Assembly (NCBI GenBank): GCA_964019415.1
Contig: OZ025874.1
Location: 1,843,012 to 1,907,011, forward strand
Length of the DNA stretch: 64,000 nucleotides
Reading direction: 5' to 3'
From: Ianthella basta
Lineage: Eukaryota; Porifera; Demospongiae; Verongiida; Ianthellidae
Shown: positions 22,401-32,062 of the stretch, in pieces
Numbering within the stretch: position 1 is the stretch's first letter
How the letters are laid out: each line of letters opens with the position of its first letter
Translations under genes and position numbers: made by a program
The notes under the pieces: model-generated
The model's database searches: none
What the model was told of the DNA's origin: nothing
The model's input: the letters and a program-made list of their open reading frames with translations, nothing else

Positions 22401-25400
22401 TACCACCATGGACCCTACTTCCTATGTATCCCGCCTCAAAGCCATCATGAGCAAGCTACGGCCCATGCCATCGCAGCCACACTCACACAGATCAAGCTTC
22501 ATCAGCCCAGAGCTTCAGTCTACCTCCCATGTCTTTGTACGGCGGGATGCTGTTCGCAAGGCACTACAGCCACCTTACGATGGCCCATTCCCTGTACTGG
22601 AACGAAGTGCCAAATTCTTCACCTTAGACATCAAGGGACAGACACAGACTGTTTCACTGGACCGGCTCAAACCAGCCCACATTGACAACACCTTCCCTTG
22701 CACACCAGCACAAACAGCACCTGTTCAACCCGATTCGGTAGCTACTGAGCCAGCACAGCAAGTTCGCACTACAAGGTCTGGACGACGAGTCCACTGGCCA
22801 GACCGCTTGACATATTAAAGACATTCTCTGTTTTACCGCTCCCTAGTCGTTCACTGGGGGGGAGCACCTGTAGCGTACTGTGACATGCATGTGACCTTAC
22901 CTTAGCTTACCTGTCTGTAGTCCTCATGACCACCCTGTTTACAAGTGTTTTGTTGTAATAGGTCACGATCTCTTGTGTAATTGTCACCTTTTTATCTCAG
23001 TTTCCTGTATCACCCTTTTGGTATATAATGTGCTGTTTGTAGTGGCTCAGAGAGCCATCTTGTTATTGATTCAGTGTCTAACCTAAGTTGTGCTCCGTAG
23101 TAGCCGGGTAGAAGTGTTTCCTCCTTGGTTTTACATGCCAGTACGCACTCCTCGGCTACAGGTATAGTTGGTGTCCGCTGATGTCCACTGCAACTGAACG
23201 GTGTCATCACCAATGATACTGTTGTCAGGGTAACCAGTGAACAGGTCAAATGAGAAAGCCACAAGATTCTGAGTGCTTTCATAGACAGTGGTCTCTTCCT
23301 GGAAATTTTCAATCATCTTCTGAGATGACACATTTGCAGCCTGAGTCCCTGGATTATGTCAATATGGAAGAACACAGACAGAACTGATGAACAACTGATA
23401 AGTGACATAGTCAGCATTATTATGCAGATATATAATAATATATATTTGTTACTTGCACTGTATAATGTGTTATATATTTATTACTTGCACTGTCCTTCCC
23501 ATCACCATCCTTTACTCTATCCTCCTCCCTCTTCCTCTCACATCGCTGTACTGCTAACCTTGCTTAGCAGTGATCTCCACAGAATTAGAACTTCCTCGAC
23601 TCTGCCACTTAGAACAGCCACACTGACATTGATACGACAAGCAGGAGAGCCTGACAGTCATGTTCACCAGAAGGTGGCCTTCCCCAAGGTGGCAGAGAGG
23701 AACAGAGAGGCGATAGGTACCTGTATGTCCAAGCATCTGCAATTTTCCCCTGGGCCGTGTGTCCAGTTGACGATGGGACTGTAAGTAGAAGCAACTTGAT
23801 GCGACAGTGACTCCTGAATGCTGTCCATTGGTCTGACTCCAATTTATTTGCACATCATAGCCAAGAGATGGGTTCAAAGGAATCAAGTAGTCAAATTCAA
23901 ACTCAAAAACAAAAGTCTTGTTCTCAAGGTCTGCTTTTGTTGTGGCATTCCTGAAGTTGACAACATCAAACTCACCTATTACAGAGGCAATCAGAATAGA
24001 TCATGTATAAAGGTTGTAAGCACTTCCTCTCATGCTACCACAGTTAGTACATATGTGAGATTTCTCAAAGGCTGATGAAGTTACAGTCTTTACTAGTAGA
24101 AACTCTAAGTAAGTACGTAGTTAAGAAATTGTTGATAATTTAAAACTGCCAATTCAAGGGCTTACTAAATGCATGCTTATGGTAGAAAGTGAATGTGCAC
24201 AACAATTTGACAAATATACTCCTATTGAAATAGGCTATAAAAATGGAAATGAAATGAAATGAAATGTGTGTGGATTTTCTGCAAAGTTTCCTTCAATGTT
24301 ATGCTGCATCGATCTCTCCACTTCTACTGCTCCTTTGTCACTTCCCCCACTTCCTCCCTAGCTCTGCTCTCTCCTTCACTCTCTCCCCTATAATATACTG
24401 TATCTAATGCCTCTGTTTGCGTGGTACCTTGCATAAATGTGCCACTAACCTCGCTTGGCACTGATCTCCAATGGATTTGACCTTCCTCTTACTTGCCATT
24501 CATTACAGCCGCAACGTTTATAGTATCTGTAACTGAAACAGGCCATGTTGATATCCAGGTTCACCAGAAGACGCCCCTCCCCAAGGAGATAAAGAGGAAC
24601 TGAAAGCTTATAGGTTCCAGTTTGTCCGACTCTCTCCAGCTGTGCATCATTTTGTGCGTCACTCCTGCAGATTGCTGCTACAATCACCCCTGAGTCTGTG
24701 CTGTTGGTTTGTCTCCAAGTGAGATGCAGATCATAATAATGGGATGTGTCCAAGCGAGTTATTGGGTTAAATTCAAACTCAAATGTGACTGTCGTGTTCC
24801 TGATATCACCCTCTGTTGTGATATCTCTAAAGTTGATGACTTCAAAGTCACCTGTGGTATATGTAATAAAATAAGCTGATCATGCAGGTCACATATAGAG
24901 ATTACTGCAATGTAATTACAATTCACACCAAAGTGAATTCATGTAATCCTTTCTCTTAGCTTATAGTGATTGTAATGCACCTCTCTTTGCACTGATCTGG
25001 ATGGTGTCTGACTCTCCCTGGTACTGCCATTGAGTGCAGGTGCACCAGGATCTATAGTACCAATTACAAGATCTAGTGCCATAGTTTAAGCATTGTAGCT
25101 TCACAGAGAGAGTCACTCTTAGTGGTCCATCTCCAACTTCTCTTGCAGTAACTGTGAAGCGATATCGCACAGCACCCTTAGTGGTACTATTATTCTGGGG
25201 TAGGCTAACACTCTTGGTAAGACTCAAGTTGTCAATGACTCCAGAGCTATTGTTTGCTGTTTCCCATTGCAGTTGGACCATGTCTCTGGTAGCAATGTTG
25301 TTGCTGCCTGAATCGCCAGTGGACAAATCAAATGAGAAGGCTACAACATTCTGGATTGCTTCGTTCACAGTTGTCACTTCACGGAAATCTGCAATCAGTT

Positions 25401-26036
25401 TTGTTGCATTCATGGACTCTGTGTTCTGAGGATCTGAAGAATATTGAAAGTAAGAAACAGATATTCTTCATAGTAAATAGTATATTATAAGCACTGGACA
25501 ACTTCTGGGTAGCTCACATTACACTATTTTTAAGCCGGGCAGCGATATCGACTATTCAATGAATTGCAAACCTGCACCCTGCATGACAACATCTATTCTT
25601 CATAGTAAATAGTATATTATAAATACTGGACAACTTCTGGGTAATTCAGATTACACTTTTTGTAAGGGCTGCGATATTGACTATTCAATGAATTGCAAGC
25701 CTGCACTTTGACAGAGGTGACTATTGCATGAACTTTGTAACTTTATCATGGTTTCCTGTAACTATTCATACAATGTACTAGTGTACTAGTAATTTTTGTT
25801 GAAGAAGCTTTTGTGTTCCATGTACAAAATGACCTCGAGATTGAAGCATTCACAACATCCCATGCCAGTATTAAAGCACATGTGCTGAGTTCGATCATAC
25901 ACAGCTATGACAATAAAACAAGCAAGCCCACAGTAGATTGAACTGCATGTTCTTGACACCCTACCAACTCACCTGCAGTGCTACAGTTCACAACGGCCAG
26001 CACTAATGCGGCACAACACAAATGCCAGGTCCCCAT
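16064..26036 (-). CDS. Gene C: large multi-domain extracellular protein, disrupted by a Ty3/gypsy insertion
   Basis: Predicted exons are 26036-25973 (signal peptide), 25433-24981 (type I domain), 24851-24450 (II), 23975-23559 (II), 23348-23161 plus 18554-18302 (type I, split by the retrotransposon), 17997-17563 (II), 17352-16921 (III), 16686-16622 (linker) and 16405-16064 (terminal module). All domain exons are phase 1 on both sides. Leaving out the split exon, the coding length is 2610 nt, an in-frame 869-aa protein. Domains end in a C-x-C-x2-W ... S-x2-(I/L)-x-I motif and mostly the residues SAKRG. The terminal module is homologous to those of A and B but stops soon after DPPC with no membrane helix. 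The product is therefore secreted as drawn, or a membrane exon is missing; a perfect GTAAGT near the stop could be a donor. The family is not recognised. Confidence 0.7.
16622..16686 (-). CDS. Gene C linker exon
   Basis: 65 bp, TTGCAG|GTTCCC to GCTGCT|GTGAGC, phase 1 to 0, encoding [17 protein letters not shown] plus FEAA. Conserved in all four genes. Confidence 0.75.
16921..17352 (-). CDS. Gene C type III domain exon
   Basis: 432 bp, phase 1 on both sides. It starts [10 protein letters not shown] and ends [12 protein letters not shown]. It differs from types I and II in its final section, which has [12 protein letters not shown] instead of C-x-C-x2-W. The equivalent gene D exon is 29765-29340. 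Confidence 0.75.
17424..17490 (-). other. Purine-rich tract downstream of a type II exon donor
   Basis: The plus strand is almost pure C/T here, so the transcript is purine-rich about 75-140 nt after the donor of the type II exon ending at 17563. Similar tracts follow the other type II exons (about 23491-23540, 24311-24390, 29831-29995, 31561-31620). Confidence 0.55.
17563..17997 (-). CDS. Gene C type II domain exon (third copy)
   Basis: 435 bp, phase 1 on both sides, AATAG|GTGTC to AGAG|GTTAG. It contains [37 protein letters not shown] and the [12 protein letters not shown] ending. It is slightly longer than other type II exons because of an insertion after the Cys-Ile-Arg segment. Confidence 0.77.
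18302..18554 (-). pseudogene. Gene C type I domain exon, 3' part, interrupted and frameshifted
   Basis: Downstream half of the exon cut by the Ty3/gypsy element. The frame continues correctly from the other half through [15 protein letters not shown] and then shifts relative to the type I exon of D near 18434, reaching a stop at about 18381. Excluding one target duplication, the two halves total 437 bp, not a multiple of three. The donor CAAG|GTATGT at the end still looks sound. Confidence 0.75.
18555..18846 (+). repeat. 5' LTR of Ty3/gypsy element (292 bp)
   Basis: Begins TGTAGC and ends GCTACA, a perfect 6-bp terminal inverted repeat. It reads as identical to 22869-23160. A TATATAA box at 18708-18714 is a plausible promoter core for plus-strand transcription, opposite to gene C. 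Confidence 0.93.
18848..18864 (+). promoter_or_regulatory. Primer-binding site
   Basis: TGGTGACCCGAACGTCA begins one base after the 5' LTR. TGG pairs with the CCA end of a tRNA, as usual for minus-strand priming. I do not assign the tRNA. Confidence 0.75.
18890..19720 (+). CDS. gag: Gag of the Ty3/gypsy element
   Basis: 276 aa, first ATG after the primer-binding site. The order is an N-terminal Pro-rich part, a capsid-like helical region ([16 protein letters not shown] is typical of retrotransposon Gag), a heptad-like segment ([16 protein letters not shown]), an Arg-Ser-rich basic region and a C-terminal Cys/His cluster [14 protein letters not shown]. It forms the particle that packages element RNA. 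Its last 49 nt overlap the pol frame, and a slippery heptamer lies in that overlap. Confidence 0.9.
   Translation: MSEDAPEHSPPVSPPATVSAVALKIPPFWPADPRLWFAQVEAQFTTRSITSQKTRFDHVIASLSPEFATEVRDLILNPPEATPYDTLKAQLIQRTAASAQRRLQLLFHSEQLGDRKPTQLLRRMQQLMGDSAPANPSDNSLLRELFLQRLPSNVRMVLASTGENLSIDNLAAMADKIMEVAVPTVSSVATPPPPPNPEVAQLREEVAELRRLINSLQVSQPPTAQRSRSRSRSRHNSPSRDNSPAAGLCWYHQRFGERATKCTSPCSWTGNTQAKC
19672..22818 (+). CDS. pol: Pol of the Ty3/gypsy element: protease, reverse transcriptase, RNase H, integrase
   Basis: The frame is open from at least 19672 and is -1 relative to gag; numbering is from the Met at 19672. It is probably translated as a Gag-Pol fusion through G GGA AAC at 19696-19702, so that Met need not be used. 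Domains in order: aspartic protease DTGAEVSV (D44), reverse transcriptase with YLDD (Y344-D347), RNase H starting TDASD (D497), the [10 protein letters not shown] segment before it, and integrase with an H-x3-H-x29-C-x2-C zinc site (H685, H689, C719, C722) and catalytic D751, D810 and E846 (D-35-E). There is no chromodomain at the C-terminus. It copies the RNA inside particles and inserts the DNA in the nucleus. All catalytic residues examined are present. Confidence 0.93.
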   Translation: MYFPLFVDGKHPGQVLMATSTSGQTPSRLFFVSDRTTGLKFLVDTGAEVSVLPPSRRVCTPSTPGPTLQAANQSPIATFGTRTLVLNLGLRRPFNWTFIVAEVRHPILGADFLGHFNLMVDITGSRLVDNLTQLRINGITTHTTSPSPSVPRPPSSNPFSALLNEFPTLVHPPPPDQPVKHQVTHHITTEGPPVAARPRRLPPERLKVARSEFDQLLASGIIRPSASSWASPLHMVPKKTPGQWRPCGDYRALNHTTVPDHYPVPHIQDFSSSLRGSMIFSKIDLVKAYYHIPVEPSDIPKTAVVTPFGLFEFVRMPFGLRNAAQTFQRFMDQVLHGLPFSYAYLDDILIASKDAEEHHSHLRQVFTRLQDHGIQINPAKCVLGEPTLEFLGHLVDKDGIHPLKDKVQAVRGYPQPTTQRELRRFLGLINFYHRFIPGCARILHPLHALLSDKAPKNATLEWTRSATEAFNAIKEALSNASMLCHPQSDAPTCIITDASDVAVGAVLQQCIDSIWSPIAYFSRKLRPAETRYSTFDRELLAIYLAIKHFRHFVEGRPFHIITDHKPLIFAFSTKPRHQSPRQIRHLDFIGQFTSDIRYIKGSANLAADALSRIEVDAVHTLPIPGIDFKAMAEAQRQGIPHHDSLQLQELPAPTTDATLQCDVSTGTPRPYVPQQFRRSVFDSLHNLSHPGIRATQRLIASRFVWPGMNADVRQWARSCLQCQRSKIHRHTTTPVSTFKTPDSRFDHVHIDLVGPLPPQRGYTYLLTCVDRFTRWAEALPLPNITADTVAHTFLLGWVARFGVPSTITTDRGSQFESDLFRQLTRWLGSHRIRTTAYHPSANGLVERFHRQLKAALMAHSPTFNWLDALPVVLLGIHTAFKEDITCTSADLVYGTTLRLPGSFFSPSVDTTTMDPTSYVSRLKAIMSKLRPMPSQPHSHRSSFISPELQSTSHVFVRRDAVRKALQPPYDGPFPVLERSAKFFTLDIKGQTQTVSLDRLKPAHIDNTFPCTPAQTAPVQPDSVATEPAQQVRTTRSGRRVHWPDRLTY
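19696..19702 (+). promoter_or_regulatory. -1 ribosomal frameshift site (gag/pol)
   Basis: GGGAAAC lies in the gag frame as G GGA AAC, the canonical X XXY YYZ arrangement, inside the gag/pol overlap and 18 nt before the gag stop. A -1 slip here enters pol at CAC (19702). A downstream pseudoknot was not worked out. Confidence 0.75.
22856..22864 (+). promoter_or_regulatory. Polypurine tract
   Basis: GGGGGGGAG ends four bases before the 3' LTR and would prime plus-strand DNA synthesis. Confidence 0.8.
22869..23160 (+). repeat. 3' LTR of Ty3/gypsy element (292 bp)
   Basis: TGTAGC ... GCTACA; same length and apparently the same sequence as the 5' LTR. Followed by the target duplication GGTA. Confidence 0.93.
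23161..23348 (-). pseudogene. Gene C type I domain exon, 5' part, interrupted by the LTR element
   Basis: Acceptor AATCCAG|GGACT, phase 1, then [20 protein letters not shown] and TVQLQW, matching the type I exons at 24981-25433 and 30888-31376. The frame runs straight into the 3' LTR. Together with 18302-18554 it forms one exon. Confidence 0.8.
23559..23975 (-). CDS. Gene C type II domain exon (second copy)
   Basis: 417 bp, AATAG|GTGAG to CAAG|GTTAG, phase 1 on both sides. It contains [41 protein letters not shown] and [14 protein letters not shown]. By position it corresponds to the gene D exon 32062-31655. Confidence 0.77.
24450..24851 (-). CDS. Gene C type II domain exon (first copy)
   Basis: 402 bp, CACAG|GTGAC to CGAG|GTTAG, phase 1 on both sides. 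It contains [40 protein letters not shown] and [12 protein letters not shown]. It has no counterpart in gene D inside the window. Confidence 0.77.
24981..25433 (-). CDS. Gene C type I domain exon (first copy)
   Basis: 453 bp, CTTCAG|ATCCT to AGAG|GTGCAT, phase 1 on both sides. It contains [48 protein letters not shown] and a Cys-rich end [12 protein letters not shown]. It is the intact version of the exon broken at 18302/23348. Confidence 0.77.
25462..25720. repeat. Tandem duplication of ~130 bp in gene C intron 1
   Basis: A segment beginning TATTCTTCATAGTAAATAGT at 25462 is repeated from 25594 (132-bp shift). Both copies contain CTGGACAACTTCTGGGTA and GACTATTCAATGAATTGCAA. Copies differ by scattered substitutions and small deletions. 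Confidence 0.8.
25973..26036 (-). CDS. Gene C exon 1: signal peptide
   Basis: ATG at 26036, 21 codons ([20 protein letters not shown] plus Ala), phase 1 donor GCAG|GTGAGT. The hydrophobic core and the position upstream of the first domain exon support this as the gene start. Confidence 0.72.
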
Positions 26037-26497
26037 CTTCCTCTTGCTTCGCTGCTATTCGGACTGCCGTTCTTCTCCTGCAACCTCGTACTGCGAACTT
26101 GCATGTAGAATTCACAGGTGATCGTTCAGTGGCATCATATCAGTGCATTTATACATGTTGTCAGAGTGATGATGTCATTGTACACATGTTGCTTTGTTGT
26201 TATAGTTAATTTAATTTAGAGTTGTGAATGCATATGCACATGGATGATTCAGCTGCCAAGACATTTCACACTGCCAACTTGCACGTAAAAGGCAGTGAAT
26301 GATCGTGGATGACTCAGCTGCCAAGACAACACAAGTGTCTGACTTGTTTGGCCGCACATTGTTTACTAGGTATACATTCAGCCAATCAGAAATGAATTAT
26401 AATACAGCCAGGCTATACTGGGCATTGATGGTGAGTCAGCAAAAAGCCACACAAGCAGCAAGCAGTATAAAGTTTCACAACAATGGCAAGACATTCT

Positions 26498-26580
26498 TAC
26501 TGGGCTCCCTGCATGTGAAGTATATAGCCCTCTGGGCTAAGTGGACTCCCAGCCTAATACATATTATAATCCTTGAATAA
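26498..26580 (+). repeat. SINE-like 3' end fragment
   Basis: CTGGGCTCCCTG, then GGGCTAAGTGGACTCCCAG and an A/T-rich end. It resembles 32833-32935 (CTGGGCTCCCTGG ... CTAAGTGGAGTTCCAG). The family assignment is tentative. Confidence 0.3.
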
Positions 26581-27045
26581 AACTAGACGCAAGACTAGTT
26601 GCATCACCATCATATATATTGCAATGCAAATGTCCAGTTTTTATAATGAAGTGTCACGTACATACACGTACATATGTATGTTTACATGTAGCTGGTATAT
26701 ATAGACATGCATCAAGGCTACTTGCTCAGTAAATGTTTTTAGCAATGCATACATACACCTGTACAACATGTACAGTGTCAGCGTCTCAAGGTAAATGTAT
26801 GCTGCACCCATGCGATTATATGTGCTCATAACACAGTATATTTGACATTGATACAATCCATTGGAACAAGTACGGTAACAGAAAGATGCATGTGATGCAT
26901 TGACGGCCACTGATGGACTGCTGAATCAGTTTGATAGTCTATGTCCACTACGTATGTATAGTCTATACTGTCTCTCATTATACCTACCTAAATTCAAATA
27001 GCCTGATACAGATAACAATGGTGGACACATGTATCGGACATTTAC

Positions 27046-27178
27046 CAGTCTCAGTGTGGTGAGGGGAAGGGAAGGTCACCAGGTCTGACTCCCCAATAAT
27101 CATGTCTGTGTGCATGGCCATGGGGTCCATAAAGATCTTAAGGAACAGCTCAATGCTGTCAGAGCCTTGTGAAGGAGA
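27046..27178 (-). other. Possible isolated coding exon
   Basis: A minus-strand open stretch of 44 codons is preceded by GCTGTTTCAG and followed by ACTG|GTAAAT. Its codons are richer in G/C at third positions than the surroundings and encode GSDSIELFLKIFMDP and IIGESDLVTF, which look like real protein rather than noise. It does not resemble genes A-D and I do not recognise it. It could be a downstream exon of gene D, a fragment of another gene, or a pseudogene piece. Confidence 0.35.
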
Positions 27179-28020
27179 CTGAAACAGCATATTTGATATA
27201 TGTCTGTTGCATGCACCAGACACACTGAAGGCACTGGTATAGAGTATGTTCTGCATGTGTTACGCAGTGTGGGTGTATACATTTGTGTAAAGCCCAGTGA
27301 GCAATGTTGTCACATGCATATGTCCATATAAGCTGATGAAAGGGAGATCAAGTCCAGCATGCAGGAATGATTGATGTAAACAATGGTATATAGGGTGCAT
27401 CCATGCATACAGCACCAATCGTCTGTATTGATCAAAGTAGTCCTCACCCTACCCATGCCACTTGCTTGTACAATTATGCTCTATGCAGGCACAATGGGGC
27501 ATCTGCCCCAGGCAGCACTGAACATATACACTGTATAATTGTGTAAGAGTGAAAACACCAGAAGAGAGTCATATATAGTGCAATTACGTTTAGCATAGCA
27601 CTGTCTGCTAATACGGTCTACACCTTCATCTATGGTGCATGACAATCTGTGGCATGCAGGAAGTATTTCATGATCATAAAGAGTATCAGGAACATAATAT
27701 AATGGTGGAAGAAGTACGCTTGCATTCAAATTGTAATGGACTTGTGGGATCAGTGTGTCAGGCCTATACTGCATGAGCTAGCTTTGTTCATGAACAGTCA
27801 TTGGAGTATAATTATATAGTATGTGGCTAAAGTGTTGCAATGTGCACTAGGTAAAGTGGTAGGGGATCCCAACTGTGGCTGCATGGTCACTGTAAAGAAG
27901 AAGAAAATGTTGTGGTTAATATAAAACAACTGTCATTGTTTGTATCTTGCAACCTTTAATGTACATGCTTCATTATGCATGTGTGTTTGTGTATATGCAT
28001 GTATTTGTGTGTGTGTGTAT

Positions 28021-28162
<142 letters not shown>

Positions 28163-28237
28163 TGCACATCGAAAGAACAAATTTCCCTATAACCCTTGCA
28201 CATTTCCTTTCTCCTGTATAACCCACCTTTCTTCTAC

Positions 28238-28567
28238 TCAGCTGTCCTCGCCTCCTTTCATGCAGGGAGGGTCTTCAAGACTGGCCAGAGCTATTCCACA
28301 GGCTCCCTCTTTGACATTTATCTGACGATCAGCCACCACAATATGCCTTGCTCCACCCTTCAGCCAGTCAGCAAGGATGTCACGCATCTTGGTGGCCAGA
28401 AAGTCATTTGTCTTGACCAGAACTCCTCGCAAAGTGAGATAGCCTTTGCGCTCACACAGATACCTCTCATCATTAATGTAAATGTCTGATGTGTCAGTAG
28501 CATTGTCAGCATGCTTCCGAATGGCCTTCAGCAAACGTGTGAAAACCTCACTAGGCTTGATGGCAGC
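28238..28567 (-). CDS. Gene D terminal-module exon
   Basis: Phase 0 start after CATATAG with AAIKPSEVFTRLLKAIRK; blocks [38 protein letters not shown]; stop TGA at 28238. 28286-28396 is identical to 16124-16234 in gene C. Confidence 0.7.
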   Translation of the reverse strand, partial: AAIKPSEVFTRLLKAIRKHADNATDTSDIYINDERYLCERKGYLTLRGVLVKTNDFLATKMRDILADWLKGGARHIVVADRQINVKEGACGIALASLEDPPCMKGGEDS

Positions 28568-31500
28568 CTATATGGCAAAGAGAGTATAGTACTGTATTAA
28601 TGGTGCCTATATTGTATATTGAAGAGATGGCATTTGATGTATACATTATTACAATATGTCCATAACAATAAAATTGGAATGTATGGGTATAAATACAATA
28701 GTCAAATATGGTAGAGAAAAGTACCAGAGCTGACTGGAGCTGTAACGATTTGTGTGACATGGCCAAGCTAGGGTTTATGGCTAAGTGACATATGACAGAT
28801 GCAATCAACTTTCACGGATGTTGGTGGGTGAATAACCCATGATCATGAATAATTGTTTCCTCCACATTGCCACTGCATTGCCGTTTCATAATAATTTTTA
28901 TACAATAGACTTTCATACTAGTGCAGCAGCAAAGGAGCACCAAATTCTTGCTTCAGGTATACATAGTATTTCAAGAATCATGCACATAGCGCTATAAAAT
29001 CAAAGTTAATTGCCTTATGCACGGTAGCTGTAAGTAAAGCCTGTCTTACCACATTAATATATATGCTCTCATGCTTACCTCAGCAGCAGCTTCAAAGCAC
29101 TCTTCTTTGGGCCAAAGTTCCAGATCAATTGCAAATGGAGCTAGAGAGCCTAGAATGTAAAGTTATAGATTCCTTTTCATTCTATCAGTTTCTGCAATAA
29201 CCGTGCATGTGTGAATGCTAGGACTATGAAAATCTATCCTGAAGTGCACAAACAGATCTTAGGCATTATGTGAAAGTATTTTTATATAAATTCCACAATA
29301 TCATACAACATACACAGATGCTGCAGTGAGTGGCCCTACCTCTCTTTGCTGAGATGTCAATGCTACTGCTCATCTGACTGGTGTAGCGCCAATTATAGCA
29401 GGAGGAGCATCTAGGCCTTGAGTCGAGGCAGGCAAATCTGACAGAAACACCAATGACAAGTGGACCTGCACCAAGCTCTGCTGTAGGCACTATCAGTTCA
29501 TAGGAGCCATTTCCCACTTGTTGCAGGGAGACTTTTGAGGTATGTCTGCAGTACTCTAAACTTTCTGGAGGGAAGTGTACAGAGCGAGGATATCTCTGGT
29601 ATTGACTAAATTCTTCACTCATTGCGGTCCATTGCAAGCGGACACTGTAACCAAGTGCCAAAACTGGGCTGGGAGTGGGATGTGTGTTAAAAGCAAACAC
29701 TGCACTCTTGTTTCCTTGATCATCTGGAGTAGTGATGTCCTGAAGGTTCAGAATACTCAATGAGCCTATAAAGTGTATAAGCAACAAAACTCAACGACTA
29801 AGACTTTACTATATACCATTGTATCCCCGCATGCCCCTCCCTCACTGTACCTCCTTCAGCTTTCCTCCTATCCCTTCTTCTCCTATACCCCCTCCCTCCC
29901 CCCCTCACTATTCCTTTCAGCAGTCCCTCTTTCTCCTTCCCTCTCTCCTACCATTCTCTCACACTCTTCCCACCTCCTCATTCACACTTCAAATTCCATT
30001 TCACCTGTTTGTGTTAGACTAACCTCGCTTGGCACTGATTTCCAATGGTGCAGATTTCCCCCTAACTTTCCAGCCAGAACATTGACAGCTGTAGGAGTAC
30101 CTCCTGCTGCATGTCATGCTCATAGTCAGATTCACCGAAAGGCGGCCCTGTCCTAGTTGAAGAAGTGGAACAGAGAAGCGATAGGTTCCTGTGCTGCCAA
30201 CTCTCTCAAGCTGTCTAATTACAAGGTAACGGGTGGGGCAGCTGCTTATAGCAATATTCCCTGATTGTGGCCCATCCAGCTGGCTCCAGGTGAGATGCCC
30301 ATCGTAGCCGAGGGATGGACTCATACGAATCAAGGGGTCAAAATCAAATTCAAATGTGGCAGTCTTCTTTTCAAGGTCACTCTCTGCTGTAACATCAGTG
30401 AAGTTGACAATGCTAAAGTCACCAACTGCATGAGTAAAGAGTAAACCATGTGTTATAATTATAGGGATCTGAATTTCCGATATAAAACTTGCTTTGAGTG
30501 CTCCTGAAAGCCATGGCATGAAGTAATCTGTCAGGTTCAGTAATCTGAATAGTGCAGACATGACCCTATACTATGTATATAAGCCAATGGAATGGTATTA
30601 CTGGAATATGTTACACCAATTAGTGCAAAAACACATGATTTGGCCAAGTGGCCTTGTTCAGGTACACTTGAAGAAGACCACTGAAGTGCTGTGTGCTATA
30701 GTTATTTGAGATAATTGTTAATATATGTAGTCTAGTTAATTAATATGCAACCAATCAAAGTTTATCCTAATACCTAAAGTTTCCTTGGGGGTATGAGCCA
30801 AGCCCCCCTTCAGAGGCACAAACAGAGGCAGCCACTCTAAAACATACATCCTAGATAAAGTCCTGCACATCACTACACTTGACTTACCTGGATTCACAAC
30901 AACCTGGATTGTCTCGGACTCTCTTTCATACTGCCAGCTAGTACAAGTGCACCTAGAACTGCGAGGGGACCTACTGCAGTAATTGTAGTTGTAGCGTAAG
31001 CACTGCAGCTTCACAGACAGTGTCAGCTGTAGCAGGCCCTCTCCAAGCTCTCCTGCATTCACAGTGAAGTGATATCTCACTTCACCATCACTGGTCAGGT
31101 CTCTTTCAAGTTGGTTTCTGCCACTTGCATCCTCAGTTGCTCTCAGTGTGATAAGCCCTCTGGAGCTATTGTCAGATGACTCCCATTGTAGTTGAATGAG
31201 ATCACGATCAGTGATGGTACCATTCGAGCCAATAGGGTAGAAGTCAAACGAGAAGGTCACAATATTCCAGATACTGTCGTTCAAAGTGGTAATTTCTCGG
31301 AAGTTTCTAATAAAAGGTTGGGTAGTTCCATCTGGAATGATCACAGGAATCAATGTAGTATTCCGGTCTTCTGCACCTTCATGATGGAAGATAATCAATC
31401 AATGTTAACTGACTAGCAACATGTAGATTTCATACAAGAGGCTGCCAAGCAATACTTGTCATCCTTTACAATGTCAATCGAACATCTGTTACAAGTGATA

Positions 31501-32062
31501 GTGATAATGTTACCGCAATAACGCAGACAGCTATGTATAGGCACAACCACCTCTTCTCACCTACATGTTTACCTCCATTAGCTCCCTTCCTCCCTCCATT
31601 CATCCTAATTCTCTCTCTGTGTGCACATGTGTGTGCTATAATACATCTACTAACCTTGTTCAACAGTAATCTCCAAAGACTTCGAACTTCCTCTACTCTG
31701 CCAGTTATCACAGGTACAACGAGTAACATTTATGTATTGATAGCCAAAGCAGGAGAGGTTTACAGTTACATTGACTAGAAAGTGGCCATCACCAAGGAGG
31801 TTATGAGGAAAGGAAAGCCGATAAGTTCCTGTACTTCCAACCAATTCCAGTCGGCCTTGGGATTGTGCATAGGAAGAGCAGCTTGAAGCAACAATCACTC
31901 CTGACTGTGATCCATTAACCTGCTTCCAGTTGAGACGTAGGTCATAACCAAGAGAAGTGGGCAGGCGAGTCAAGGGGTTAAATTGCAATTCAAATGTGCC
32001 AATTTTCTTGTCTGGTCCACTGTCTGTAGTGACATCTCTAAAGTTAACAACATCAAAGTCAC
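28238..32062 (-). CDS. Gene D: multi-domain paralogue of C, 5' end not found
   Basis: Exons are 32062-31655 (type II), 31376-30888 (type I), 30425-30024 (II), 29765-29340 (III), 29149-29079 (linker) and 28567-28238 (terminal module). Phases are 1-1 for all domain exons, then 1-0 and 0. The order II-I-II-III-linker-module equals the 3' part of gene C, and the type I exon that is broken in C is intact here. Upstream, nothing resembling the first type I and II exons or a signal-peptide exon is visible in the ~1.6 kb before the satellite, although introns in C are short (130-540 bp). The gene is either 5'-truncated or continues across the satellite. As in C, the frame stops soon after DPPC with no membrane helix. 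The visible exons encode about 708 aa. Confidence 0.65.
29079..29149 (-). CDS. Gene D linker exon
   Basis: 71 bp, ATTCTAG|GCTCT to GCTGAG|GTAAGC, phase 1 to 0, encoding SLAPFAIDLELWPKEEC plus FEAAAE. It is two codons longer than in A-C. Confidence 0.75.
29340..29765 (-). CDS. Gene D type III domain exon
   Basis: 426 bp, TTATAG|GCTCA to AGAG|GTAGG, phase 1 on both sides. It contains LSILNLQDITT, VFAFNTHP, YELIVPTAELGAGPLVIGV and ends SSSIDISAKRG. Confidence 0.77.
30024..30425 (-). CDS. Gene D type II domain exon (second)
   Basis: 402 bp, ATGCAG|TTGGT to CGAG|GTTAG, phase 1 on both sides. It contains FSIVNFTDVTA, FEFDFDPLIR, YRFSVPLLQLGQGRLSVNL and CQCSGWKVRGKS. Confidence 0.77.
30888..31376 (-). 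CDS. Gene D type I domain exon (intact)
   Basis: 489 bp, ATGAAG|GTGCA to CCAG|GTAAGT, phase 1 on both sides. It begins with an extra ~20-residue N-terminal section, then FREITT, FSFDFYP, IQLQWESSDN, YHFTVNAGELGEGLLQLTL and CTCTSWQYERES. It ends VVVNPG instead of SAKRG. Confidence 0.77.
31655..32062 (-). CDS. Gene D type II domain exon (first visible)
   Basis: 408 bp, AAACAG|GTGAC to CAAG|GTTAG, phase 1 on both sides. It contains FDVVNFRDVTT, FELQFNPLTR, YRLSFPHNLLGDGHFLVNV and CTCDNWQSRGSS. Its phase 1 start shows that at least one upstream exon is required. Confidence 0.77.

Larger units (their letters stand above)
18555..23160 (+). mobile_element. Complete Ty3/gypsy LTR retrotransposon
   Basis: A 4606-bp element with two 292-bp LTRs, a 4-bp target duplication GGTA (18551-18554 and 23161-23164), primer-binding site, gag, pol in the -1 frame and polypurine tract. 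It is inserted in antisense orientation in a coding exon of gene C. LTRs that read as identical and uninterrupted ORFs indicate a very recent insertion; the copy may be competent for movement and polymorphic between individuals. Confidence 0.93.

Noticed and set aside
18555-23160. Chromodomain-containing (chromovirus) Pol
   Set aside because: The sequence after the integrase core ends in a short basic tail without a recognisable chromodomain.
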